A stretch of DNA of 64,000 nucleotides from Protopterus annectens (Eukaryota > Chordata > Ceratodontiformes > Protopteridae). Positions 1 through 10,790 of this stretch are shown here, one piece after another (position 1 is the stretch's first letter; the number at the start of each line of letters is the position of its first letter). The position numbers and the translations under genes were made by a program. A model generated the notes under the pieces. That model was not told the origin of the DNA. It did not search any database and worked only from the letters and a program-made list of their open reading frames with translations. The DNA is taken from positions 1,069,201,068 through 1,069,265,067 of the forward strand of contig NC_056725.1 of NCBI RefSeq assembly GCF_019279795.1, given 5' to 3'.

Positions 1-1005
1 TTGGAGGTGTTGGGAAATAGATTTTTAGCTAGGGACTGGACTGTTTCTGTAAAGAAAGTATTAAAGATCTTTGCTACACTTTTAGCGGGTAGATGTAGGG
101 TAGTCGAGTAGATGGTGGTTGAGGATTTACCTGGATGGAGCAGTTTATTAAGGCCTGACCAGAATTTTTGTGGTTGATTTTGGTGCTTTTTCTGTAAATT
201 GGAATAGTAGTTTTGTTTATCTAGCATAGTGGATTTTTTAGCCTCATTTCTTAATTGTTTGTATCTAATGTGGCCTTGTGGGGATTTGGTGGATCTCCAG
301 GAGGTCCATGCTGTGTTTCTAGCAATAAGTTTTTGTCTAGTACCTTTACTTAGCCATGGAGCTATTTCGTTTTTGGTTCTGATAGTTCATTTTGGAGCAT
401 GCCTGTCTAAGATGGCTAGGAATTTAGCACTGAAGTCTGAGACTGCTTCGTCAAGGGGAAGTAGTTTCAGATTGGACCATTTGCATGAGTTAAGTTCTGC
501 CTGGAAGTTGGTCAGGTTAACGTTTTTTGTGTTTCTCATGGTTTTAAAGGTGGTTTGGTGAGGCATATCATTCCTTTTTCTGATTATATAGGTTAGGAAG
601 TGGTCACTCATGTCCTCAGGTAGGGTGCCTGACTTATATAACTGAGGTTCGTTGTTTATTAATATCCAATTCCTTATTGTTGGGCTTATTGATTCTGGTA
701 GGGGAAGTTATAATCTGGGAGAAGCCATGTAAGTTAATATGGGTCATGAGAAAGTTTGATGAACAGGTTTTCCAGTGGATATTGAGGTCTCAAAGAATAA
801 AAGATTCTTGGGGGTGGTTAGTGGACAGCCATTGGAGGGTACTTTCTGAGGTGTATATGTTGTTACCTGGGGGAATGTAGATACATGCTATGTTTATAGC
901 TTTGTGTTTTTTAAGCTGGACTTTTGTGATGAGGGTTTCAGAGTTGCTAGTTATCAGGCTTTGTGGGGTACTAATAGTGGATACTTCTAGAGTGGATTTA
1001 TACAT
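1..1005 (-). pseudogene. LINE endonuclease and linker, frameshifted
   Basis: Continuation of the same LINE. 1005-790 holds a central endonuclease stretch (INIACIYIPPG, a common CR1/L2 strand). The middle of the domain around 640-790 is broken. 611-387 resumes with MSDHFLTYII, containing the Ser-Asp-His catalytic triplet, and ends in FLAILDRHAPK. Another frame then gives APWLSKGTRQKLIARNTAW and the linker to the missing RT. The last His of the catalytic set is present, but the enzyme as a whole is interrupted by stops and shifts. Confidence 0.7.
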
Positions 1006-1172
1006 GATGGCTACTCCACCACCTTTCTTGCCTTGCCGATCAAGTCGTATTATATTGTAGTTGGGGGTAGAATCTCATTATCAGGGATAATGGGTTTGAG
1101 CCAGGTTTCTGTAAAGCATAATAGGTCAGGGGAGTGCATGTCCAGAAGAGAATGCAGATAGTGAATCTTATT

Positions 1173-1634
1173 CTATATACTTCTGATGTTTAGGTGACAG
1201 ACTAGTAATGAATTAGGGGCATTATATGAGCTCCGTAGGTTGGGGACAGTACCCTTAGTGAAGTTAGTGGTATCAGGTACATTTGGGCCTGGGTTAGGGT
1301 GGATATCGCCATCAGCTATAAGGTTTGTTAGTGAATTCCTTACTATTTTGTGGATTTTTAGTAGGAGTTGGTAGTAGTATTTAGTGCTAGGGTTTATATA
1401 GGTAGCTTGTATGGGATGAAGACATTTTGGAGTAGTAGACTTAGAGAAAAGGAGGTGTAGTAATGGTGTGGGGTAGTGTGATTGATTGTTAGTGGTGGTA
1501 CTGGATGTAGGATACTGTGGGCTAGGTAGGTACTGGTGTTCATAGGCAGTGAGAAGATAAAGTATTACAAGTGGGGGTATGAGGTAGTAAAGTAGTTTAG
1601 GTTTTAGTGATAAGATGGGAGTTAGTGTAGACAT
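1173..1634 (-). pseudogene. LINE ORF N-terminus with 2A-like peptide
   Basis: An ATG-started frame of 153 residues. Residues about 1-100 are hydrophobic and Ser/Thr/Pro/Tyr-rich with no domain I recognise. Residues about 107-117 read DGDIHPNPGP, matching the 2A ribosome-skipping signature (DxExNPG then P), except that the usual Glu is His. The frame then reaches CHLNIRSI, the typical first strand of the LINE endonuclease. Known 2A-like peptides occur at this place in several non-LTR retrotransposons and separate the leader from the enzyme. Activity of this variant is not established by the sequence. Confidence 0.75.
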
Positions 1635-1900
1635 TGTGGGGTAAATAATATTTGTGTTATGGAGTGTAGGTGGGGAGATCCAAGATAGTGAATGGTGGGA
1701 ATGTGGTGAGTTGGGAGTGGGGGGTTGGGTTTAAAGACAGAATGTGTTTTGGTTGGTTGGTTGTGATGTGTGTGGGTGGCAGTTAATGAGGGTGTGTGGT
1801 TTGGTGAGTATAAATGTAGGACTACTGGGGGCAGGTAGGATTTGGGGGCAGGGTAGGGGAGCGGAGTGAGCCCGCAGGGCAAACGGAGCGGGTAGATGCA

Positions 1901-4609
1901 AAGGAAGTTGAATTTCAGGACAGGTTAGGTTGGAAACAATCAGCTATGTAGATAGCAGGGCAAGTAGCCAGAGTGCACAGAGGGAGAGTATAGGCTGAAA
2001 AGACTAGAGGTGGGGAAGCAGATATGGTTGTGGGGGAGAGGGATAGAAAGTAGAAGTAAAGAGTAAAATACACTAGATGGTCAATCAAGAGCTACTCATA
2101 AGGCAGGGGATATTAAGAGGATTCAGACCACCATCTAGTGGCCAAATATTGTAAGTACAGCAAAGGTCCTTGTAGAGCCCGGGGCTGGGAAGTCTATGAA
2201 ATGTGGCTTTATTGTGGGTTGGAGAAGGGCATAGAAGGTTGGATAAGTGGGTACAGAGAAAGGGAAGGGTGGCTGAGGCAGTATCATAGTTAGAGCAAAT
2301 TCTAACCACCTAGCAGGGTTGTGGGACTAGCATCTAAGTTTAACAAAACTTAATAGTATACAGACATACTTTGGCATAAATTCCCTTGGAACTGCAGAGA
2401 TAATTCTTTCAGGGGGTAGGTTTAACAAGACCTTGGCAGTATAAACCTGGCTTCTTTACCACATCTAGCAGGTGGAAATTTACCTTCTGTGTAGGGCAGG
2501 GTGGCTAGAGAGAATGTGAAGAGGAGAGGCAATGAGAAAGAGGATAGTCACAGACACCAGTTTCTTAGTATAGGCAGCATATAAAATACTTTACAATTTT
2601 GCAATGTTAATCGGGGATGTGTAACATTAAAACTGTTTAAAACATGCTTCGCAATTGGGAGCAAAAGTAAATTTACATCGTTGTAGTGGTAAACTCCTTT
2701 GTGTAGGCTAACTGTAATTGAACATTACTCCCCATGAATTGAGGAGCTGTAACCACAAGGTATTGGGACATTAGCAATAGTAAAGGGGTAAAAATGTAAT
2801 AACTCAGGTAGCAGCTAAACAGTTATAAAAGCTACTTGTTCCTCTTAACCATATATATATAGACATAGATATATATGTAATAGATGTAGATATATATAGC
2901 TATATGCACATGCACACACTGAGAGGGAGAGAAAACTCAACAGAGAGAGAGAGAGAGATCTGTGTCTATATTTATTTCTTTAACTATCATAGGCTTCCAA
3001 CTATGTTTCTGCCTACCCAGAACTTGCATGCCATTTACTGCTGCTCATGGAAGAGGCACAGTTGTGTGGTACTTAGTATTGCTGCCTGTCAGCACTTGCA
3101 AAGCATTCCATGTACACAATCCCTCTGTGGGTCTGTACTGGTTTCTCTTGGTTCCTTATGCATTCCAAAGATATGATGAAGGCAGTCTGACATGATTAGC
3201 CATGTGTGCATTTTCCACATGAGTTTGTATATATGCTGCAATGGACTGCCATGCCTTCCAGAATTTGTTCATGCCTTATGCCTTCTGTATTACAAGATAG
3301 GGTCTGGCTCCTTTTGTCCATAAAATGGTTAATTTAGCACTGAAAAATGAATATGTTCTTCATAGTTTAGCTCAGTAGCTGGAACATGACAAAAGTTTCC
3401 CTGAAAAAAAAAATCTGTCATCTTGAAATATGCTGGAGCACTATATCCTTGGAAGTTCATCCTCTTAGGCCCACCAGCTGCATGCCAGTGTCGAAAATTA
3501 CCCTTATACCATTCTTCTCCACTGTTTAGTTTCCAAAATCATTGCAGGGTACCATCAAAAAAGCAGAAGATCCAAAATCACAGTACTTGTAAAAATTGCT
3601 TATACACAAATTCATGCCTCCTCAGGAGTGGGGAAATAATGCATATATTTGCCCACTTATGAGAACACAACCTGTAAAATTAGCATCCTTGTAGTTTTAT
3701 CATATTAAGACTGAATAGAAACCTACATTTTACAGCTTGCCTGCTGTGCAGCATGTTACTGACTCTGCACTAATTCTTCACATATATACCAAAAGGCAGA
3801 GCCAGAACATGGTTAAATGGTAATGGACTAGCCCCTCCCCACAGCCATACCAATATCCCATTACTTGGCTGTCCCTCACCAATTACCATTGAAAACCATT
3901 CAGACCTGTCAGTGTGCACAATATTTCTTATTTATTTTTACATTGATCACATAAATTTGAATTATAGATTTTACATCAAAACCGCTGACAGCCATTTGCT
4001 AAGAAAACAAAACAAAGCACTCACACTGAAAACAGACTTATGAGTAACAGTAAGCTTCTCTTCCATTAAAACTTGTATTTACTGAAAATGTATCTGGCAA
4101 CCCATTAAACAATAAGAGATGCTGGGATTCATAGTCAAATAGTATATTATGAAGCACTAATTAACAGCTATGTGAATGGTAAAGGAATTTAAAAGATACA
4201 CATATAACACATTTGCTAACAGCCTGGAACAAACAAGGAGTACCATCTGGTAAAATGACTTGGTCAGTTACATGTCAAAGAAACAAAGAGAGTGGAAATC
4301 AAACTCTGCACCACAGGAAGCAGCTTTTTAACAGCTCATACACGTAGCCATCTGTACCAAGTGCCTGAGAAGTTATTCTAGCCCAGTACAATGCATTGCT
4401 TACCTGCATACCTGTAAAAGAAAGTTAGATTAAAAATGCATTCATAGCTAATATAAATTATACCTGTGGATTTCATGCTGTCCAGTTTATTCAAAACAGA
4501 CAGTCAAAAAACAAGGAAAGCAAGTATCCTGCTTACTACAATTGATTTCTTCCTTCCTTCCTTTATTCTGTAACTACTCTGGGATGCAGTGACAATGTAC
4601 TGATACATG

Positions 4610-4617
<8 letters not shown>
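1901..4617. other. No gene seen
   Basis: AT-rich sequence without a convincing coding frame. It contains short simple repeats: TA-rich runs at about 2851-2900 and a GA run at about 2941-2958. Open frames here are short, lack motifs and look like chance. Part of 1901-2330 may be the undefined 5' part of the LINE to its left. Confidence 0.5.

Positions 4618-4649
<32 letters not shown>
4618..4649. repeat. (AC)n microsatellite
   Basis: About 15 AC units following a short TATA run. Confidence 0.95.
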
Positions 4650-4650
<1 letters not shown>

Positions 4651-4859
4651 ATCAAATGCATTCTCTTGTATAACTGTACACCTCAGATATCTGCTTGAGA
4701 TCAACTGAATAAATACACCTATAAATAATGGGCCAGAAATGTATCTCAGTTCCCTGCTGACTGAACCATACAGTACAATTTATTATAACTCTACTTTGCC
4801 CTGAAAATATCTTAGCTCAAGAATAAGAGACAAGCACTCAAAATTATTTTAAATATTTC

Positions 4860-5110
4860 TCTTGTGTACTTAGAAAGTTGGTAAAACAACGAGCTTTGCA
4901 TTAGCACGCATTTTCTGAAGGGTGCAAAGTCTGAAACGTGCATGTCTGCCAGTCCTTTTGTGATTGCATTCCACAATTTGCCAGAAAGCCAAAAATGTTA
5001 CAATGAAGAGGGCAAAATACCTCTCATTTTCTTTGCTCAAAATTCTGCACAAATTAAAAAATAACTGGGAGACAGAAAAATGTGCAAAAAGGGACACTTA
5101 AATATAATTT
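4860..5110. repeat. Degenerate interspersed repeat, copy 1
   Basis: Shares scattered blocks with 5630-5840 and 33326-33600: a block like TTTGCATTA...CATTTTCTGAAGGGT, another like TTTGTGATTGCATTCCACA, and a GGGACAC word. No coding content. The family is not recognised and the copies are highly diverged, so this is tentative. Confidence 0.35.
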
Positions 5111-6173
5111 TTCTATTTGTTAATCAGACAGATCCACTTGACAAACTGATTAGGGCAGACAAATAGCAAGCCTCAATCTGACTGGCTCAACAAAAAACAA
5201 TCCCAGGTTGCTGTAAGGCCCAAGCAGCTGCAAACACCTTCTGTTATTGCATCACTTTCTGAATTGATTGCGCTACTAAAAAATTAAGGGATATTTGTTA
5301 TTAGTCAGACTAAGACATGCTCAGTGAAGTTTCTCTTTCACTGGCCCTATTATCAAGCCAAAGAGCAGAAATTGGAACTGTCTGATGTCAAATTGGAGCA
5401 GCAAAGCAGAGAAAATACTGTCAGAAGCCAAATGCAGAGTGGTTGAAAGATATGCCCAAATGTCCTGAAAAGTCAACCCTCACATCCCAGTCCAGAGCAG
5501 CAATGATGCCCTCCACCCTCCATAGGGAAAATCAATCTTTGTGATGCTACCTTTTAGGTTTTTGCACAGTAGTAGCAGGATGGCTGCTGTGACATTTGGA
5601 ACTACTACAATACTTTGATTCAGGCAGTATAATCTTGTTTTATTCAGTCAAAAGGGACAGACTTTTAGGATTCCTATTACATAGTTAGAAAGTTTCTGGA
5701 CCAATATTTTTATTAGCATGCATTTTCCAAATGATAATATCTGGCATTTTGTGACTGCAATCCACAGACACATAACAGAAAATATACATTTTATGAGAAA
5801 CAGACCAAAACTGTTTAGGCAAAATAAGGGACATTTTGTGAAGCTGAACAGCTAAAAGCTATCCTGCTCACACGTTGATTCAGTTTTCAGCCAGAATGTA
5901 AAATGGATAGATTCACTTCAAAGAAAAAAAATATATAGCATATACCTGAACAACAAACTAATCCTTACTAATCCTTAAAACCTGGTACTCTTGCCTTCTC
6001 TTTCTTGTCTTATGGCTAGCAGAAACTGCCAAGCAGGAAAGCTCTGAGACTGGTGGCTGTTGCAACTGCTCACATGTGCTTACAGTTCATTTCACTAAAT
6101 AGAAGTGAGAGCTTTTTTAAAATATTTTAACAGCTAAGCAAAGAGCCTAGGGCACACTGGATAGTTTAATCTA

Positions 6174-6176
<3 letters not shown>
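5111..6176. other. No gene; possible second copy of the 4.9-kb repeat
   Basis: AT-rich non-coding DNA. 5630-5840 resembles 4860-5110 (shared TTAGAAAGTT, TTAGCATGCATTTTC and ATTTTGTGACTGCAATCCACA blocks), suggesting a dispersed old repeat. Nothing else recognised. Confidence 0.35.

Positions 6177-6247
<71 letters not shown>
6177..6247. repeat. (TG)n microsatellite
   Basis: About 35 uninterrupted TG units. The open frames running through it are repeat artefacts. Confidence 0.97.
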
Positions 6248-6248
<1 letters not shown>

Positions 6249-6973
6249 AATGGGGGGCTCCTGACACCCTCTCCCTATGGTTCTGGCACCCTTCCTCTTA
6301 GACTGATCAAAAGTAATCTCAGATTTCTGCTGTTTCCAAAGAAAACAACCTTAGCATTTTTTCAGATTATTTGTTTTGGCTATGCATTTTAAGAACATTT
6401 TTTCAAGTAAATATTTTTTTTAGTTGTACAATATAGATAGTCCATATTAGTGAAAGCAATAATGTACATGCTTTAAGTATTCAAATAGGCTTATTAATGT
6501 AATGCAGCCAAAATCTGTGTCATATTATAGTGATTATTACAGAATGTGGAACTTAAATACACTCTATAAGCTAATAAAGTGTATTGGGGGAGTGTTTAAA
6601 GTCTGTCACTTACTGTGGTAGACTGAAATAATGAGCTATTGACAAGCTGTATTTTGTGGTCCAAGGAATGATTCCCTCAAACTTTGTTTTATATGTAAGT
6701 CTTAGAGGTTTCTTAACAAGACAGTGCAGTAGGGGTTTTGGGAAACTAGGATATCTCCTCAGTAATCGCCTTTACTGTATACCTGGTAACTAACTAAGAA
6801 CCTAAAGAGTAAAAAATTACTTAAATGCATACAAACTACTGTACAATGATGAGGAAGATGAAATCAAAACAAACTTTTGAACATTGTAACTTATATTTTT
6901 AATGACATATTAATTTAGTTACCATTTTGTTTAACAGGAAGGTAAGCTGATCTACTGACCCAGGAACCTGCAT
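6248..6973. other. No gene seen
   Basis: AT-rich single-copy-looking sequence without motifs, up to the target duplication of the SINE at 6994. Confidence 0.5.
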
Positions 6974-6993
6974 AAAGTACAGGTAAAAAGAGT

Positions 6994-7342
6994 CTTCTTC
7001 TTCTTTTAGCTTTCCAGGTTAGGGTCCACCACAGTGGATCACCTGTCCGCTCATGAATGGCAGTGGAGTTTTACAGTGTCGCGTTGCCAGACCGGCGCCC
7101 AACCTTCCACAGAAGGCACACACATGCACACACTCACACCTAGGGCCAATTTAGAGTGTCCAATCCACCTACAACATGTCTTTAGGATGTGGGAGGAAAC
7201 CGGAGCACCCGGAGGAAAAACATGCGACCACAGGGAGGACATGCAGACTCCGCACAGACGGCACCCCAGCCAAGGATTGAACCGGACTACCTCTTGCTAT
7301 GAGGTGGCAGTGCTAACCACTGCACCACTGTGGCCGCCCATA
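6994..7342 (-). mobile_element. tRNA-derived SINE with intact target duplication
   Basis: On the minus strand the right end (about 7342-7270) reads as a tRNA-like head. The A box is TGGTTAGCACTG and the B box is GGTTCAATCC, both close to the RNA polymerase III consensus. The body carries the TTTCCTCC/GCTCCGG and CCAATTTAGAG-type blocks seen in a SINE-like repeat common in fish and other metazoan genomes. The element ends on the left in an AAAAGAAGAAGAAGA tail. A perfect 20-bp direct repeat, AAAGTACAGGTAAAAAGAGT, flanks it at 6974-6993 and 7343-7362. This is the size expected for LINE-driven insertion and implies the copy is not very old. I cannot name the family. Confidence 0.85.
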
Positions 7343-7362
7343 AAAGTACAGGTAAAAAGAGT

Positions 7363-7569
7363 ACATTATCATAAACATACAGTACAATTAAACATTAATT
7401 ACTATAGAACAAGTATTTACAAGTGTAGATTAGTACATAAATGTAAGCAATAAGAGTAATTACAATAATTTATAGTATTTACAATTGGTAAACATTCAAT
7501 TCAACAAGTGCTAGTCAATTGCAAAGATGAGACATTATCCTACAGAGTGAAATGTGAAATGCATCTGAG
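7363..7569. other. Short spacer, no gene
   Basis: AT-rich spacer between the SINE and the CR1 fragment; nothing recognised. Confidence 0.5.
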
Positions 7570-7775
7570 AAAATATATATGAACTCATAAACAAAGACAT
7601 TGGTAACCTCCAAACTGTGGATCCCACCCAGTTCGGGTTTGTGAAAGGCAGATCATGCCTCCTGAACCTGATCGACTTCTTTGAGGCAGTCACCAAAGCC
7701 GTAGATGGGGGTAAAGTGGTTCACACAGCCTATCTTGACCTCACCAAGGCTTTCGACACCATCCCAGGGTCTGTT
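7570..7775 (+). pseudogene. CR1 reverse transcriptase fragment (plus)
   Basis: Reads [19 protein letters not shown], then a helix, then VVHTAYLDLTKAFDTIP: RT motifs 2 and A, with the first catalytic Asp of AYLDLTKAFDT present. It is very close to 14560-14730. It stops at 7775, exactly where an opposite-strand piece of the same element type begins. The stretch normally just upstream ([10 protein letters not shown]...) is missing, and no downstream RT is found on its left. Confidence 0.8.
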
Positions 7776-9250
7776 GTGGCTCCACCTTTGTGAACCGGAA
7801 TAACCATTGCTGTGCGCCACTCTATGTGTATGTAGCCCGTGGAGAGGCTGAGTTTGAACAGTGTGTTTAGGTGAGGGGTTAGTTCATCTTTGAGCTCATG
7901 TAGGACACAGCCTGGGACACCATCTGGTCCCATTGATGCTGTGTTTTTGGCTTTGGAGATGGCTGTTTTAAGCTGAGTGTCTGTGATTTCAGGGACTCTA
8001 CATTCTTCTGGTATGGTTATGGGCCCTTCTGCGGGTGAGAATGGGGTGAAGTTTGTGCTGAACCTGTCTGCCAGGATGTTGGCAATATCGGTTGGTTCAG
8101 TGTATGTTGTGCCATTCTGCACTAACTCCAAGCAGATCTGAGCATTGCCACTTAGATTCTTGACATAGCTAAATAATGCCTTGTGGTTATCTTTGGAGTC
8201 CTTGGCAATTTTTCTTTCAAAGCTCGCCTTGGATGATTTTATGAGGGATCGTAGTTTCTTGCTGATACTGATCAGGGATGTCTTCCCTTTTTGGGATTTT
8301 ACTCTTTTCTGTACTAGTTTCCTCATTCTATTGTATAGCTTTTTTATGGCAGGAGTCCACCAGATTGGTTTCCTTTTCTTGGAGGAGTGAGTCTTGGTTT
8401 TGCTTGGGATGGCACGATCCATGCATTCTTGTAGCTGCCCGTAGAATGCATTAGTAAAGGATTTTGCAGCTTGAGCAGTGTTATCCTTCAGCATGGGGGC
8501 TTTGAAACTTTCCACCTTGGTCTTAAGTAATGTGAAGTTTGCTTTTGACAAGTTTTTCATGGTGGTTTTCTTGTCCGGGGATGGGGGCGGAATATGGATA
8601 TCCAAAGTGATTTGTTTATGGTCAGATCTAACCAGCGAGCAGTTAACCTCTGGTGTGGCACACCAGTCGCCCATGTTGGTGATGACCAGGTCCAATATGT
8701 TGTCACCTCTGGTGGGAGTGTTGACCAGTTGAACCAGGGAGTTTGAGTTTATAAATTCTAGGAAAAGTTGGGCAAGGGAGTTAGTACTTGAGTAGTTCTC
8801 CCAGTTAATGTTTGGGTAATTGAAATCACCCAATATTAGGCTGTTTGGTAGGAACTTTATGTTTCGCATTGTTTCCAGAAATGCAGAATGGGGGTCCTGG
8901 GACATGGTGGGTGATCTGTAGCAAGTTACAATTTGAATTGCAGTTTTTCCCATTGTTAGTTGCACGTGGATGATCTCTGAAGCATCATGCTGTGCCACTA
9001 ACCTGGAGATGTGGGTATCCTTGATGAATATGGTTACGCCCTGCCATTTGCATTTCGGTTTGGGTTCTGTGGCCAGAATGCATGGTATGAGTTGTAGCCT
9101 GATAGTGCTGGTGTGCCCTCTGGAGCCTTAAACCAGGTTTCTTTTACTGCACATAGATCGATTTTCTCCATACTGTGGAGTGCCTTGAGTGCATGCATTT
9201 TTTAGGTTTAGACTTCTGGCATTGAGTAGCATTACTCTCAGTTTTTTGTT
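7776..9250 (-). pseudogene. CR1 endonuclease and RT N-terminus
   Basis: A long open frame (7730-8998) plus its N-terminal extension to about 9240. In order on the minus strand: LLNARSL (endonuclease start, about 9235), TCYRSP, ILGDFNYPNINW (catalytic Asp/Asn block), TPTRGDNILDLVIT, SDHKQITL (catalytic Asp-His), a basic linker, ASMGPDGVPGCVLHELKD (RT motif 0/1) and [18 protein letters not shown]. It then breaks off at 7776, and the remaining residues of the frame are antisense reading of the adjoining fragment. The block order and wording are those of CR1. About 420 residues stay open, so this copy is less decayed than most here, but it lacks the catalytic half of the RT. Confidence 0.88.
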
Positions 9251-9690
9251 ACTTGTGCTATTTATGGCGGTGTGTTTGTCTTTTGAACCTTGCCTAACAA
9301 AGGCACTATGGGGGTGGCAAGAGCCTTGGCCAGTATTTGAAAGCCTAAGGGTGACAGGTGCAAGCTGTCTCTAGTGAAGCAGTGTGGTTTGTCGAGCATA
9401 TCATCCCAGGTGTACAGACACTGGATCCCATTTGAATGACACTAGAAACTTAGCCAATTGTTGAAATCGAGATTTTTTTCTTCATACCATGGTATCATTA
9501 TTGGTGAGGGCAGGATGCTACTCAAGGTGAGGGTCATACCAGCCTAGGCTACATGATCAGAGAGCTCCTCCATGTCTCTCTTCATGTAGTCCAGGGAGGT
9601 ACGGCTCAGGTCATGTGTTCCCAGTGCTTGCATCATTGGGTTTCTGCACAGCAGGACTGTTGTCAATTATGTGATTAACATGGATCTCCA
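9251..9690 (-). pseudogene. CR1 SGNH-type esterase domain
   Basis: Directly upstream of the endonuclease, the minus strand gives MMQALGTHDLSRTS, DYMKRDMEELSDHV, TLSSILPSP, DFNNWLSF and finally DSLHLSPLGFQILAKAL. GTHDL corresponds to the G-x-N-D block, with Asn replaced by His, and DSLHL to the catalytic D-x-x-H block of SGNH hydrolases. Such esterase domains are known in the first ORF of some vertebrate CR1/L2 LINEs and are thought to act in membrane or RNP handling. In-frame stops (after SDHVA and after NNWLSF) make it a pseudogene. The start of the domain, with the catalytic Ser, is not visible. Confidence 0.7.
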
Positions 9691-9778
9691 CTTTTCAGAC
9701 AGACAACATTGCAAACACACATTTCTGCATTTATTTGTACATCATGTGCCTTTGTTGCCATTCTGTTTTGTGTGTTAG

Positions 9779-10165
9779 CTAATCCTGTAGCATGTTATCA
9801 CCACTGGTGGACTCGATTGCACATGATATGCAAGACTCAGCAAACTTGGTAGGCCAAAAGCAATATACGTTAGCCAGAACTGTCAAGAAATACAGTTCAA
9901 ACAGTGAAGGGCCAATCACAGATCCCTGGGGTTTACCAGTGCTGACAGCTCTACTGGTACAGGTTGATTCACTAACGTTCATATGTTGTGCTCTTCACTG
10001 AGCCAATTGGTTACTCATCTACTGTTGTAAGGTTTAATCCCCAACTTGGGGGTTTGTCAATGATACGTGTGTAAGTGGTTGTGTCAAAACCCTAGGCCAG
10101 ATCACAATAGGCAGTATGCACTACCTTACCTTCAGCCAGGCCTATCACACATAATCAATGGACTG
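9779..10165 (-). pseudogene. Decayed CR1 RT fragment (minus)
   Basis: Minus-strand reading gives EGKVVHTAYCDLA, stop, GFDTTTYTRIIDK (motif A), then STGKPQGSVIGPSLFELYF (motif B, PQG block), then KFAESCISCAIESTSGDNMLQ. The last block occupies the place of the FADD motif C, with the catalytic Asp pair lost. It matches the CR1 copy at 14.6-15.1 kb block for block. This is an older and separate copy from 7776-9690, since both the gap and the divergence are large. Confidence 0.7.
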
Positions 10166-10584
10166 TGACAACATCAAAGATGATCTATGGCATGACTCAG
10201 CACATACACCTTCCTGATTCAGTTGAATATACAGTTCAGCACACCCTCTACAAGGTCTATGTTCCCATCCAAGGATGTGTATCAAATTGCATCCACCTGA
10301 GTTGGGGGGAACAGCACCTGCTGCATGCATGGATAGCGATATCCTGACTCTCCTCGACTGTGAGGTACACCAACATGTCATCATGGACCTCTTCTAAATG
10401 AACACTGGTAATATTCCAGGTGTGTTCAACAGACCTGTGTGAGTTATTAATGCTACATCAGGTCCCTTACATCTACTAGAGGTCATCAAAGAGGTCATTG
10501 AGGGCACGCATTATGACAACAGTATCATCTTGTGTAATTTGAACAGTCCAAGGCATTTCATATGAATCTACACTGAGGTATTCA

Positions 10585-10790
10585 ATCAACACTGTCATAT
10601 GTGGCCATAAACAGCTATATCACCAAATGGGTAGAGCAGCATATGAAATACTTGGCATCTCACTATGTTGAAATGTGTGACATGACATATATCTCAGGTC
10701 TAGTGATCAGGTCAGTACATCAGGGGTATCTGCTAGGCCTTTTTCTGCCCATTAGTTAAGTGATGGACAGATGACATACACATTCTGTGT
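10585..10790 (+). pseudogene. Decayed CR1 RT fragment (plus)
   Basis: Plus-strand reading gives AINSYITKWVEQH, matching INPYITRWVANW at 14.77 kb, then about 30 residues later IRSVHQGYLLGLFLP, a worn version of SGVPQGSVLGPL. Only about 70 codons are recognisable. It lies head to head with the minus fragment ending at 10165, and the RT segments they cover overlap, so two insertions are more likely than one rearranged element. Confidence 0.5.

Larger units (their letters stand above)
1..1900 (-). mobile_element. 5' half of an L2/CR1-group LINE
   Basis: Reading the minus strand from about 1900 down to 1 gives an N-terminal leader, a 2A-like peptide, an apurinic-type endonuclease and the start of the linker before the reverse transcriptase. 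The linker carries the FWSGLNKLL-type stretch close to position 1. The RT itself would lie left of the window, so the copy is cut by the window edge and not necessarily truncated. Frames change several times, so the copy is dead. The region from about 1640 to 1900 is probably 5' UTR or leader; its outer boundary is not marked by any duplication I can see. Group assignment (L2, CR1 or Rex1) is by general likeness only. Confidence 0.75.

Noticed and set aside
7270..7342. Functional tRNA gene on the minus strand
   Set aside because: A and B boxes are present, but there is no full cloverleaf, and the unit is the head of a SINE with tail and target duplication. The same holds for 17.37 kb and 32.3-33 kb.
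7730..8998. 422-residue minus frame as a possible host gene
   Set aside because: Its motifs are CR1 endonuclease and RT, and its last residues are antisense reading of the adjoining RT fragment.
7570..9690. Twin-priming explanation for the inverted CR1 pieces
   Set aside because: Twin priming joins the 5' ends of the two cDNA parts. Here the 3' sides meet, so the geometry is wrong.
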